A stretch of 64,000 nt of DNA from NCBI GenBank assembly GCA_020248265.1, contig JADCHX010000019.1:124001-188000 (forward strand), given 5' to 3'. Under the pieces are notes generated by a model. That model was not told where the DNA came from. It saw nothing but the letters and a program-made list of their open reading frames with translations, and made no database searches. Shown here one piece after another: positions 7,566 to 16,430 of the stretch (the stretch's first letter is position 1; each line of letters begins with the position of its first letter). The translations under genes were made by a program, and so were the position numbers. This DNA is from Rhodocyclaceae bacterium. GTDB taxonomy: Bacteria; Pseudomonadota; Gammaproteobacteria; Burkholderiales; CAIKXV01.

Positions 7566-9738
7566 GACCGCGCGCGGCGAGGCGATGTTCGAGCTTCGAC
7601 ACTGCGGCCAGTGCATGGCCAGCGTCGGCGATCTCGTCGAACACCGCGATGCCTGCAGCGAGCGCGCGGCGACGGTACTCGCGGCGCGCATCGTCGAGTT
7701 CGCGCGAGCCGTCGGAGCGCAGCACCAGCATGAAATGCAGCTGGCCCGGGCGCGCCCGCCCGACCTGCTCGGCGATGCCGATCAGCGTCTCGACCGGGTC
7801 GCCGGCGCTGCGGCCGACGAACGCGGCGAGGTTCAGGTGCATCACCAGCGCATCGGCGCCGCTCGACACGTAGACGATGTCGAGGATCTTCCCCGCCACC
7901 GCGCCGCCGCTCTGCAGCAGCGTGCCGACCGGCGTGTCGATCGGGTTGACGATGCCGGTGCCTGGCGGCAGCTTCAGCGCGCGCATCGCCTCCACCGCCG
8001 TCTCGTCCATCGGCAGGATGTCCAGGCCGACCGACGAGAAGCAGTCGGCGGCCAGCACGCTGGTGCCACCCCCGTTGCCGAACAGCACGACGCGCCGGGT
8101 CGGCCGGGACGGGCGCAATTCCAGTACCTGCAGCGCGAGCAGCCCATCGACGAAGCGGTCGACGGTGTCGACCATCACGCACGGCGTCTGTTCGCACAAC
8201 GCCTCCCAGGCGCGCAGGTCGCCGGCGAGCGAGCCGGTATGCGAGGCCGCCGCCAGGTGGCCCTGGCGGGTGCGGCCACCCTTGAGCAGCACCACCGGTT
8301 TGGCACGCGGCGAGCGCAGCAGGTCGAACAGCGCCCGGCCGTCCTTGGCCGACTCCAGGTACAGGCCGAGCGCCCGCGTACGGTCATCGGCCATGTAGAA
8401 GCCAGCCAGTTCGGCCGCGCCGACATCGGCGCTGTTGCCGATGGTCACCAGCCCCGAGAAGCGCACGCCGCGCGCCTGGCCGCGCTTGACGATGTCGGTC
8501 GACAGCCCGCCGGATTGCGCCAGCACGCCAATGCTGCCAGTCTCGCGCGGCGCGTCGTCCGGGAAGGTGACCCCGCCGCGCGGAGAATACAGCCCGAGGC
8601 AGTTCGGCCCGATCACACGGAAGCCGCCGTTGCGCGCGACCTCGACCAGCCCGTGCTCCAGGTCGCGGCCCTCCTCGACCTCGCCGAAGCCGCTCGAGAT
8701 CACCTGTGCGAAACCGAGCCGGCCGGCACCGGCCGCGAGCGCATCGGCCACCCTTGCGGCGCTGATCGCGACATACGCATAGTCGACCGGGCCAGGCGTC
8801 TCGGCGAGGCTGCGGAAGGCGGGCAGCCCCTCGACCTCGGGCGCAGACGGATGGATCGGCCAGATGGAACCGGCATAGCCGAACTTCTTCATCCGGCGGA
8901 TGAAGGTATTGGCGATCGAGGTCTCGGTCGCGGACGCGCCGAGCACGGCAACCGACTTCGGCGCGAACAGCCGAGCGTAGTCCAAGGCGGCCGCCGCGCG
9001 CGCCTGCATCGCGCCCGCCGCGCCGGCGGCAGGCGCGAGGATCACCCGCGCATCGACCACCACCGCCGCATCGGCGGACACGATCACCGGGTTCAGGTCG
9101 AGTTCCGCGATCGAATCGCCATGCCGGTGCAGCAGCCCGCCTTCGCCGCCGACCGTGAGCAGCAGGTCGACCAGCGCGGCGCGCGACACCGGGGCACGGC
9201 CGCGCGCACCGTCGAGCAGGGCACGGCCCTGGAGCGCATCGATCATCGACTCGGCCTCATGGCGCGCGACCGGCACCAGCCGGAACGCAACATCGCCGAG
9301 TACCTCGACGAACACGCCGCCGAGGCCGACCATCACCATCATGCCGAACTGCGGGTCGCGCACCGCACCGATCACCATCTCGACACCGGGTGCGGCCATG
9401 CGTTCGACCAGCCAGCCGTCGACGCGCGCGGCCTGCACCGCCGGTTCGGCCGACATCGTCTCGACCGCGACACGTACCGCATCGGCGTCGGCCAGCCGGA
9501 TGCTGACCGCGCGTGCATCGCTCTTGTGCAGGATGTCCGGCGAGACCACCTTGACCGCGAACGGCCCGGGCAGCCGTGCCGCGATCGCCGCGGCCGACGC
9601 GGCATCGGCCGCCACCTCGCCGGCCGGCACCGCGATGCCCATTGCAGCCAGTGCCTGCTTCGCCTCCGGTTCGGACAGGCTGCTGCGTCCGTCGCGGCGG
9701 GCCTGCGCGAGCAGGCTGTCGAAATCCACGGTCGCCAT
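7558..9738 (-). CDS. NDP-forming acyl-CoA synthetase (acetate-CoA ligase type), ATP-grasp first
   Basis: A 726-residue fused ADP-forming acyl-CoA synthetase. Residues about 1-220 hold the ATP-grasp (beta) region (SEPEAKQALAAMGI, FAVKVVSPDILHKSD). Residues about 250-700 hold the CoA-binding Rossmann domain (APKSVAVLGAS) and succinyl-CoA-ligase-like domains (VIGPNCLGLYSP, SIGVLAQSGGLS). The phosphorylated His is in AASHTGSLAGD. Many relatives carry the CoA-binding half first, so this is the swapped order. It makes an acyl-CoA from a free acid with ATP or GTP, giving ADP or GDP. Four bases separate it from the carboxyltransferase gene upstream, so it probably supplies the acyl-CoA that is then carboxylated. 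Confidence 0.88.
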   Translation of the reverse strand: MATVDFDSLLAQARRDGRSSLSEPEAKQALAAMGIAVPAGEVAADAASAAAIAARLPGPFAVKVVSPDILHKSDARAVSIRLADADAVRVAVETMSAEPAVQAARVDGWLVERMAAPGVEMVIGAVRDPQFGMMVMVGLGGVFVEVLGDVAFRLVPVARHEAESMIDALQGRALLDGARGRAPVSRAALVDLLLTVGGEGGLLHRHGDSIAELDLNPVIVSADAAVVVDARVILAPAAGAAGAMQARAAAALDYARLFAPKSVAVLGASATETSIANTFIRRMKKFGYAGSIWPIHPSAPEVEGLPAFRSLAETPGPVDYAYVAISAARVADALAAGAGRLGFAQVISSGFGEVEEGRDLEHGLVEVARNGGFRVIGPNCLGLYSPRGGVTFPDDAPRETGSIGVLAQSGGLSTDIVKRGQARGVRFSGLVTIGNSADVGAAELAGFYMADDRTRALGLYLESAKDGRALFDLLRSPRAKPVVLLKGGRTRQGHLAAASHTGSLAGDLRAWEALCEQTPCVMVDTVDRFVDGLLALQVLELRPSRPTRRVVLFGNGGGTSVLAADCFSSVGLDILPMDETAVEAMRALKLPPGTGIVNPIDTPVGTLLQSGGAVAGKILDIVYVSSGADALVMHLNLAAFVGRSAGDPVETLIGIAEQVGRARPGQLHFMLVLRSDGSRELDDARREYRRRALAAGIAVFDEIADAGHALAAVSKLEHRLAARGRV

Positions 9739-9742
9739 GGCG

Positions 9743-11281
9743 TCAGAAGCTCGTCGGCCAGGTGCGCATCAGGTGCTGGCCGATGCCGCCGGTGCGGCGC
9801 CGACGGTAGACGTCGAGCATGCCGATCAGGTGGTCGCGCGTCTCCTGCGGCTGCACCACGTTCTGCACCGCGTACATCGAGGCCATGTCCCAGACCTCGC
9901 TGTCCTGCGAGATGTGGGCGAATGCCTCGTCCCAGCCGGGTTGCCCGGGCGACACGCCGTGCACGATCTGGGTCGACGCGGCCGGGTCCATGAAACTGAT
10001 CTCGGCGGTCGGCCAGGCGATCAGTTCGTCGTTGTTGCGCCCGCCGCCCATCGCCACGTAGGCACGACCGTAGGCCTTGCGCACCAGCACGGTGATCGTC
10101 GGCACGGTCACCAGAGAGGTCGCGTTCATGAAGTTCATGATGAAACCAGGTGCGCCGCGGCGCTCGGCTTCGAGCCCGACGACGAAACCGGGCGTGTCCA
10201 TGAAGCGAACCATCGGGATGTTGAACGAATCGCACATCACCGTGAAGTCGAGGATCTTGCGGATCGCATCCACGGTCAGTGCGCCCCCCGAGGCTGCGGG
10301 ATTGTTCGCCACCAGCCCGACCACCTTGCCGCCGAGGCGGGCCAGCGCGACCACCGCCGACTTGCCGAAACGCGGCTTGAGCTCGAACATCGATCCCTGG
10401 TCGGCGATCACCTCGAGGATCTTGCGGATGTCGTAGACCTGGGTGCGCTTCTCCGGCAGCAGCCCGAGGATCCTGTCCTGGCCCTCGCCCGAACCCGGCG
10501 TCACCTCGGCCACCGGGGGCAGTTCGCCGTTATGGCTGGGCATGTACGACAGGAAGCGCTTGATCGCGTCCATCGCCTCGGCATCGGTATCGACCACGCG
10601 GTCGATCAGCCCGGTGGTCTCGGCATGCAACCGCCAGCCGCCGAGGGCCTCCAGGTCGACCTTCTCGCCGATGGCGATCGACACCAGCTTAGGGCTCGAC
10701 ACCGCCATGATCGAACCCTTACGCATCACCGCGAAGTCGGCGCAGCAGCACATCCAGGCCGAGGACCCGAACGCGGTGTCGAGCGCCGCCGCCGCCCACG
10801 GGTTGTCGCGGGTGCGCCGGAACTGGTGCGGATCGTTGCCGAGCAGGTTGCCCATGCCCTTCGAGCCCATGGTGTCGGGCATGCGTGCACCGGTCGACTC
10901 GCCGATGTGGATGAACGGCATGCCGCACTCGATGGCGGTGCGCCGTACATGGCCCATCTTCTTCGAGTTGGTGGACGAGGTCGACGATCCCTTGACGGTG
11001 AAGTCGTTGATCACGACGCCGCAGTCGCGCCCGCCGACCTTTCCGAAGCCGACGATCTTGCCGTCGCGCGGGGTCTTGCCGCGGTCGGACTCGAACACGC
11101 CGGATTCGCCGAGCAGGCCAGACTCGCGGAAGGTCCCCGCGTCGACCAGCAGCGCGAGCCGCTCCTCCGCATTGAGCTGGCCGGCGGCCTTGCGTTTTGC
11201 GAGCTTGGCGGGCCCGCCCATGGCGCGGGCCTTCTCGCGGCGGTGTTCGAGTTCTTCGAGGGCGGTGGAAGGTAGGGTCAT
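9743..11281 (-). CDS. acyl-CoA carboxylase carboxyltransferase (beta) subunit
   Basis: A 512-residue crotonase-superfamily carboxyltransferase of the propionyl/methylcrotonyl-CoA carboxylase type. It begins LEELEHRREKARAMGGPAKL; the two lobes carry oxyanion-hole glycines around HIGESTGARMPD and FMDTPGFVVGLEAERRGA. The FNIPMVRFMDTPGF and RKAYGRAYVAMGG stretches are characteristic of this family. It moves the carboxyl group from biotin to an acyl-CoA. It sits between the enolase-superfamily gene (35 bases upstream) and the acyl-CoA synthetase gene (four bases downstream). The substrate chain length is not predictable by eye. Confidence 0.92.
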   Translation of the reverse strand: MTLPSTALEELEHRREKARAMGGPAKLAKRKAAGQLNAEERLALLVDAGTFRESGLLGESGVFESDRGKTPRDGKIVGFGKVGGRDCGVVINDFTVKGSSTSSTNSKKMGHVRRTAIECGMPFIHIGESTGARMPDTMGSKGMGNLLGNDPHQFRRTRDNPWAAAALDTAFGSSAWMCCCADFAVMRKGSIMAVSSPKLVSIAIGEKVDLEALGGWRLHAETTGLIDRVVDTDAEAMDAIKRFLSYMPSHNGELPPVAEVTPGSGEGQDRILGLLPEKRTQVYDIRKILEVIADQGSMFELKPRFGKSAVVALARLGGKVVGLVANNPAASGGALTVDAIRKILDFTVMCDSFNIPMVRFMDTPGFVVGLEAERRGAPGFIMNFMNATSLVTVPTITVLVRKAYGRAYVAMGGGRNNDELIAWPTAEISFMDPAASTQIVHGVSPGQPGWDEAFAHISQDSEVWDMASMYAVQNVVQPQETRDHLIGMLDVYRRRRTGGIGQHLMRTWPTSF

Positions 11282-11316
11282 GTTTGCAGGGTCCTGTCAG
11301 TCACTGGTCGACGCGG

Positions 11317-12474
11317 TCAATCGAACCGGTAGGCAGCCAGCTTGTCGGCGTCGAGTTCGACGCCGAGGCCGGGTCCGCCGGGCAGCGGGATCGACCCGCC
11401 GGTCAGGTCGAGCTTGCGGGTGACGATGTCGTCCGCGGTCTTCAGCGGGCCGACGCATTCCAGCCCGTCGATCACCGCGGCGCTGGTCGCGGCCATCATG
11501 ATTTCGGCGACGGTATTCACGCCCAGGCCGAAGCCATGGCCGATCACCACGCGCAGGCCCGCCGCAGACGCGGTCTCGAGCATCCGGCGCGCGCGCAGGA
11601 AGCCGCCCTGCTTCATCACCTTGAGCTTCACCAGGTCGGCGGCATCGGCACGGATGATCGCCAGCAGGCTGGCATGGTCGAGCACCGACTCGTCGGCCAT
11701 CACTGGCACGCCACCGCCTTCGCGCCGCACTCGGGCCATGCCGGCGAGGTCGTCGGCCGGTGCCGGCTGCTCGAACAGTTGCAGGTTGGCGCCGGCGACC
11801 ATGTGCGCGAGGCGGATCGATTCATCGGCCGGATAACCGGCATTGGCGTCGATGCGCAGTTGCATGCCATCGCCGACGGCAGCGCGCACCGCAAGCACCC
11901 GGTCGCGATCGGCTTCGATGCCACCACCGACCTTGATCTTCGCCGAGCGGAAACCGCGGTCGTACCATCGCTTCGCCTCGGTGGCCGCCTCGTCCGGCGA
12001 CAGGATGCCGATCCACGCATTGAACGACACCCGGTCGCGCACCGCGCCGCCGAGCCAGGTGTGCACCGGCAACCCGCAGGCGCGCGCGACCAGGTCGGTG
12101 CAGGCCATCTCGATCGCCGCCTTTGCATCGAGGAAGGCTGGCTGGACGGCATCCATCCGGTCGAGCAGTACATGCGCGTTGGACGCATCCATGCCGGTCA
12201 CCGCCGGCACCAGCACGTTGCGGATCACCGCCAGCGAATCCTCGACCGTCTCTTCAGAGTAGCCCGGCGACGGATCGATGTTGCCCAGGCCGACCGCGCC
12301 GCCGGCCGAGGTCATCCGGACGATCACGCTCTTCTGCACCCTCTTCGTGGTGTAGGCGTTCTTGAAGCCCTCGCCCACCAGCGGTACCGCGACGCCGAAC
12401 GCCTCGATGCGTTCGATACGGAAATCGCGAACGTTACCTGCGGCGCTGGCAGCCTTCGAAGCGTCGGTATCCAT
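11317..12474 (-). CDS. enolase-superfamily enzyme, muconate-lactonizing subgroup
   Basis: A 385-residue enzyme with the N-terminal capping domain and a (beta/alpha)7-barrel. Metal ligands fit Asp209 (IDANAGY), Glu235 (FEQP) and Asp261 (ADES). General bases are the K-I-K pair Lys179/Lys181 and, on the opposite face, Lys283/Lys285 (LVKLKVMKQGG). The KxK plus opposing lysine pattern is that of muconate cycloisomerases, o-succinylbenzoate synthases and dipeptide epimerases. AGGAGG eight bases before the ATG at 12474 fixes the start. It is the first gene of the operon and diverges from the LysR gene, so it may be the regulated entry enzyme. Confidence 0.87.
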   Translation of the reverse strand: MDTDASKAASAAGNVRDFRIERIEAFGVAVPLVGEGFKNAYTTKRVQKSVIVRMTSAGGAVGLGNIDPSPGYSEETVEDSLAVIRNVLVPAVTGMDASNAHVLLDRMDAVQPAFLDAKAAIEMACTDLVARACGLPVHTWLGGAVRDRVSFNAWIGILSPDEAATEAKRWYDRGFRSAKIKVGGGIEADRDRVLAVRAAVGDGMQLRIDANAGYPADESIRLAHMVAGANLQLFEQPAPADDLAGMARVRREGGGVPVMADESVLDHASLLAIIRADAADLVKLKVMKQGGFLRARRMLETASAAGLRVVIGHGFGLGVNTVAEIMMAATSAAVIDGLECVGPLKTADDIVTRKLDLTGGSIPLPGGPGLGVELDADKLAAYRFD

Positions 12475-12790
12475 CGGATCGTCCTCCTGGTTCACGAGCC
12501 GGGGCACCGCGGTCGGATGCCGGGTTCGCCCTGCGGTGATGCGGTGCGCTGCGCTCGTGGCTGCTGCGTGTTGCGTGTTGCCCGACTCGCGTCGCTTGCT
12601 GCGCTGGCGGCGACTCAGGCCGCCGCTCTCAGGGCGGCATTCATGGAACGCTCTTCCGCCATGAGTCTGGGAGGCACGAGGCTAGCTGAAGCGATAGATA
12701 AGGTAAACAATCACTTTTTCCGATCTTTTTATCCGTTTGTCTTATCCTTTTTTCGGTCCTTGTTTTTCAGTCCACATTTTCCGGTCCAGC
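12475..12790. promoter_or_regulatory. divergent control region between enolase-superfamily and LysR genes
   Basis: A 316-base spacer without a gene. Its right part (about 12690-12790) is strikingly T-rich compared with the surrounding GC-rich DNA. It holds an imperfect dyad: a 12-base arm at 12697-12708 (GATAAGGTAAAC) and its near complement at 12735-12746 (GTTTGTCTTATC; ten of twelve positions pair), 26 bases apart. This is the expected place for a LysR-type operator serving both directions. I could not assign -35/-10 boxes with confidence. Confidence 0.45.
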
Positions 12791-13837
12791 ATGCCTCCCC
12801 GCCCTCCCGTCCCGGTCCCCGGTCTCGTCCCGCCTGCCATGCCTGCTGCGTATCCGCCCTCCGCAGCCACCAGCCAGCTCTCCCTCCGGCAACTCCGGCT
12901 GGTCGAGGCGATCGCGCGGCTGGGCTCGGTGCATCGCGCGGCCCGCGCGCTCGGCATCAGCCAGCCCGCAGCGTCGATGCTGCTGCGCGCGGCCGAAACC
13001 GCGATCGGCCATCCGCTGTTCTCGCGCGACCGGCGTGGCGCAGTGCCGACCGTATTCGGCCGGATGTTCATCGAGCGGCTTTCGATCGCGCTGGCCGAGA
13101 TCGATGCCATCGACGGCAGCGCCCGCGAGGGCGGACAGCCACTGCTGCGCCTGGGCACCATCCCGCGGGCGATGCAGGCCCTGCTGCCCAGGGTGCTGGC
13201 GCGGGTGCTCGCCGATGATCCGGCCCTGCGAATCAGCGTGCAGGAGGCCCCGGCCGCGCAACTGCTCGCATCGGTCGCCGGCGGCCTGCTCGACGCGGCG
13301 ATCGGGCGCGAAGTTCAACAGTCTGGCGGCCCCGAGGCTTCGCGCATCGACGACCTGGTGTTCGAGCGCCTGTTCGATGAACGTACGGTGATCGTCGAAC
13401 GGGCGGCTGCCAGCGGCCGGCGCCGTGCCGGCGCGGGCGGTACGCGCCCGCCGGTCGCACTGGCCAGCCTGCAGGCACGCGACTGGGCGCTGCCGGCACG
13501 CGGCAGCTTCGCGCGCGAACTGATCGACAGCGCGTTCACCACGGCCGGATTGCTGCCGCCGCTGCCCAGGGTCGAGTCTGCGGTCTATGCCTCGAACATC
13601 GAACTTGCCGCCGAAGGTTCGCTGCTGACGCTCGCGCCGGCGACCGCGGCCGAGGCGATGCGCCGCGCCGGCCGCATCCGCATCGTCGAAGTCAAACCAC
13701 CGCTGCCGGCAAGCCCGGTGTTCCTGATCTACCGGGCGCGCAGCCGACCGCTGGCCGCGCTGGCCGCGCTGCGAGCTGCGCTGCTGGAGGCAGCGCCGGA
13801 GCGTACCGCCGGTCGCGCCAGTCTCCCGAAGGCCTAG
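12791..13837 (+). CDS. LysR-family transcriptional regulator
   Basis: A 348-residue regulator. A proline-rich N-terminal extension of about 30 residues precedes a classic LysR winged helix (LSLRQLRLVEAIARLGSVHRAARALGISQPAASMLLRAAE, in pieces), followed by a substrate-binding region with LRLGTIPRAMQALLPRVLAR. The ATG at 12791 is the last start before the helix-turn-helix that keeps the conserved domain whole; earlier in-frame codons run into the T-rich spacer. It is divergent from the enolase/carboxylase operon and so is its likely regulator. Its stop shares the CTAG palindrome with the stop of the convergent gamma-glutamyltransferase gene. Confidence 0.9.
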   Translation: MPPRPPVPVPGLVPPAMPAAYPPSAATSQLSLRQLRLVEAIARLGSVHRAARALGISQPAASMLLRAAETAIGHPLFSRDRRGAVPTVFGRMFIERLSIALAEIDAIDGSAREGGQPLLRLGTIPRAMQALLPRVLARVLADDPALRISVQEAPAAQLLASVAGGLLDAAIGREVQQSGGPEASRIDDLVFERLFDERTVIVERAAASGRRRAGAGGTRPPVALASLQARDWALPARGSFARELIDSAFTTAGLLPPLPRVESAVYASNIELAAEGSLLTLAPATAAEAMRRAGRIRIVEVKPPLPASPVFLIYRARSRPLAALAALRAALLEAAPERTAGRASLPKA

Positions 13838-15447
13838 GCTTCCTCTTCGCTCACCGCACCCGACCATGGCGACAGCACGTCGGTCGCGCCGAAACAGTTG
13901 CCGGTGACCGGATCTTTCAGCACCGCGCTCGGGCAGGCGAAGTTGGTAGGATAGACCACCAGTTCGGTCGCCTTCACCGGGAACTTCGCCTCCAGCGCCT
14001 TGCGAACGCCGGCCGGCAGCCGCGGATCGACCCCGACATGGTCGCTGCCGCTGGCGTCGATGCGCGGCTGGTGGAACGCCTTCTCGAGGTCGAGCCCATG
14101 GTCGATCATCAGCGAGGTGAGCTGCATCACCGCCGGCATGATCTTGCGCCCGCCGGAGGCCCCGACGGCGAACCACGGCTTGCCGTTCTTGCGGGCGATC
14201 ACCGGGCACATGTTGGTCAGCGCGCGCTTGTTCGGCGCAAGGGAATTCGGCAGGCCCGGTCGCGGGTCGAACCAGTTGATGCCGTTGTTCATCAGAATGC
14301 CGGTACCGGGCAGCACCACGCGGCTGCCGAACACCGACAGCAGGGTCTGCGTCAGCGCGACCATGTTGCCATCGCGGTCGATCACGTTCAGGTGGGTCGT
14401 GCAGGATGGCGACCGGATGTCGGCCTGTTCGACGATATCCACCGTCGCCTCGCCCATCGTCGCGAGGCGATCGCTGTAGGCCTCGCGCAGCGCCTGCGCA
14501 TAGGCAACGAAGCTGTCGGCCGTCGGCGGACCCTTGACGAACTTCTGGTCGACCAGCTGCTGCAGCGCGCGCGCCATCGACGGACCGGCGGTGAGCCCGG
14601 GGGCAAGCGCCAGACGCGCACCACGGTAATCGATCTCGAGCGGCTCGAGGAACCGGGCACGGAAGCCGGCAAGGTCGTCGGCATCGAGGATGCCGCCGAG
14701 CCTGCGCGTGTCTTCGGCGATCGAACGGGCCACCTCGCCTTCGTAGAAGTCGCGCCGGCCGTTCTTCGCCAGCGTGCGCATGGTGTCGGCCAGGCCAGTG
14801 AGCTTCAGGCGCGCGAGTTCGGCGCCCGGCGCCGTGACCGGAGGCAGCCCGTCGGGCATCCAGATCGCCTTCGTCGACGCGTAACGCTGAAGGTCGCGCG
14901 CCGCCGTGGCGATCTTCAGCGTGAGATACCAGTCGACGGCGATGCCCTGCTCGGCGAGTTCGATCGCCGGCGCCATCATCGCGCCGAAACTGCGCGTGCC
15001 GAACTTCTCGAGCGCGAGGCCGAGGCCGTCGACATGGCCGGGCACTGCGAACGACCAGGGACCGTGCACATTGCGATCGTCCTTCACCGCCGGCCAGGTG
15101 AACAGGTCGGTGGTGGTACCTCCGGTCAGCGGATAGTCAGCAAGATCGACGCGCCCGGGCGACTTCGGCCCGAAGTCGACCACGTACACGCGGTCTTCGG
15201 CGGCGATGTAGACCATCATGAAGCCGATGCCGCCCAGCCCGCTGTTCCAGGGCTCGCAGGCGGCCAGCGAGAAGCCGGTCGCCACAGCGGCATCGACGGC
15301 ATTGCCGCCGTCGGCCAGTACCCGCGCACCGACCTGGGCGGCGATCCGGTTCTGCGATGCGACGATCCCGCTGCGGGAGCGCGCCAGCGGTTTCGACACG
15401 ACCCAGTTCTGGACAAGATGCTCGCTGGCGGTCGGTTTCGAAGACAT
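13834..15447 (-). CDS. ggt: gamma-glutamyltransferase family protein
   Basis: A 537-residue Ntn-hydrolase of the gamma-glutamyltranspeptidase family. The autoprocessing and catalytic threonine is in SPSCTTHLNVIDRDGN (the TTH motif), and the downstream glycine-rich VGASGGRKI corresponds to the substrate pocket. The start has the family hallmark GIVASQNRIAAQVGARVLADGGNAVDAA. There is no signal peptide, unlike secreted E. coli Ggt, so a cytoplasmic role such as amide hydrolysis of a gamma-glutamyl intermediate or a carboxylic ester is possible. The ATG at 15447 has no strong ribosome site. It diverges from the Asp/Glu racemase gene, which may hint at joint use of glutamyl compounds. Confidence 0.87.
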   Translation of the reverse strand: MSSKPTASEHLVQNWVVSKPLARSRSGIVASQNRIAAQVGARVLADGGNAVDAAVATGFSLAACEPWNSGLGGIGFMMVYIAAEDRVYVVDFGPKSPGRVDLADYPLTGGTTTDLFTWPAVKDDRNVHGPWSFAVPGHVDGLGLALEKFGTRSFGAMMAPAIELAEQGIAVDWYLTLKIATAARDLQRYASTKAIWMPDGLPPVTAPGAELARLKLTGLADTMRTLAKNGRRDFYEGEVARSIAEDTRRLGGILDADDLAGFRARFLEPLEIDYRGARLALAPGLTAGPSMARALQQLVDQKFVKGPPTADSFVAYAQALREAYSDRLATMGEATVDIVEQADIRSPSCTTHLNVIDRDGNMVALTQTLLSVFGSRVVLPGTGILMNNGINWFDPRPGLPNSLAPNKRALTNMCPVIARKNGKPWFAVGASGGRKIMPAVMQLTSLMIDHGLDLEKAFHQPRIDASGSDHVGVDPRLPAGVRKALEAKFPVKATELVVYPTNFACPSAVLKDPVTGNCFGATDVLSPWSGAVSEEEA

Positions 15448-15562
15448 CGTGGCGGTCGCAATGCAGTGGATTCGGGAGGCGCCGATGATAACCGAGCACG
15501 ACAGGCGCCGACGTGGCGTCCGGCGCGCGCCCCGAGGCGACCGATTCGGTATCCTGCGGCAT

Positions 15563-16393
15563 ATGGAGACTTCCCGAGGCTCGATCGGTCGCGATCCGCG
15601 CCGGCCCGCGCAGCGCATGCTCGGCGTGCTCGGGGGCATGGGCCCGCTCGCCGGTGCCGACTTCGTCGCCAAACTGATCCGCGCGACGCCAGCGGCCAGC
15701 GATGTCGACCATATCCCCGTGCTCCTGTGGTCGGTGCCGCAGGTACCCGACCGCCTCGCGGCGATCGAAGGACGCGGACCGTCTCCGGTGCCGATGCTGG
15801 TCGAGGCACTGCGCAGCCTTGCCGGCTGCGGCGTTGATCGGGTCGCCATCGCCTGCAACACGGCGCACTTCTGGTACGACGAACTGGTCGCCGGCGGCGG
15901 CCTTCCGATCCTGCACATCGCAGACGCCGCGGCGCAGGCGCTCTCGCTGCCGCCGGGCGCGTCGGCGTCGATCACCGGCGGCGGCTACCGGCGAATCGCG
16001 CTTCTCGCAACCCGCGGCACCCACGCAGCCGGCTTCTATCCGCACAGGCTGGCCATGTTCGGCCATCGCGTGCTGCCGCACGACGAGGCCCTCCAGCGGC
16101 ACTACGTGGATCCCTCGATCGAAGCGGTGAAGGCATGCCATCTCGATGCCGCCGGGGCGCTGCTCGCCGGCGCGCTCGACACGCTCGCTTCGTCGTCTGC
16201 ACGCGCGGCCCGGGAAGGACGCGATGATGAGATCATCGACGCGGTGCTGCTGGGCTGTACCGAGCTGCCGCTCGCCCATGCCGCGATGTCGCGCCCCGGA
16301 ACGCTGCCGGTGGTCGATGCAACGCAGGCCCTGGCGCAGGCGTGCGTACGCTCCTGGTTCGGCACGAGCGCAACCCCGGCCGCAGCAGGCTGA
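15563..16393 (+). CDS. aspartate/glutamate racemase family protein
   Basis: A 276-residue PLP-independent racemase. The two catalytic cysteines are both present: Cys98 in AIACNTAH and Cys232 in LLGCTELPL. The N-terminal MLGVLGGMGPLAGADF is the family opening. Such enzymes interconvert L- and D-Asp or Glu, or relatives such as hydantoins and maleate. The ATG lacks a clear Shine-Dalgarno sequence; an upstream in-frame ATG near 15487 would add a poorly conserved, Arg-rich extension, so I prefer the shorter form. MsrA follows 37 bases later on the same strand. Confidence 0.85.
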   Translation: METSRGSIGRDPRRPAQRMLGVLGGMGPLAGADFVAKLIRATPAASDVDHIPVLLWSVPQVPDRLAAIEGRGPSPVPMLVEALRSLAGCGVDRVAIACNTAHFWYDELVAGGGLPILHIADAAAQALSLPPGASASITGGGYRRIALLATRGTHAAGFYPHRLAMFGHRVLPHDEALQRHYVDPSIEAVKACHLDAAGALLAGALDTLASSSARAAREGRDDEIIDAVLLGCTELPLAHAAMSRPGTLPVVDATQALAQACVRSWFGTSATPAAAG

Positions 16394-16430
16394 CCGTTCC
16401 AATGCTTCTTTCCGATAGAACGAGACACCC

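Noticed and set aside
7585-9993. An 802-codon open frame opposite the acyl-CoA synthetase
   Set aside because: The minus strand carries an enzyme with a full set of motifs; the plus frame has none and is His/Arg-rich.
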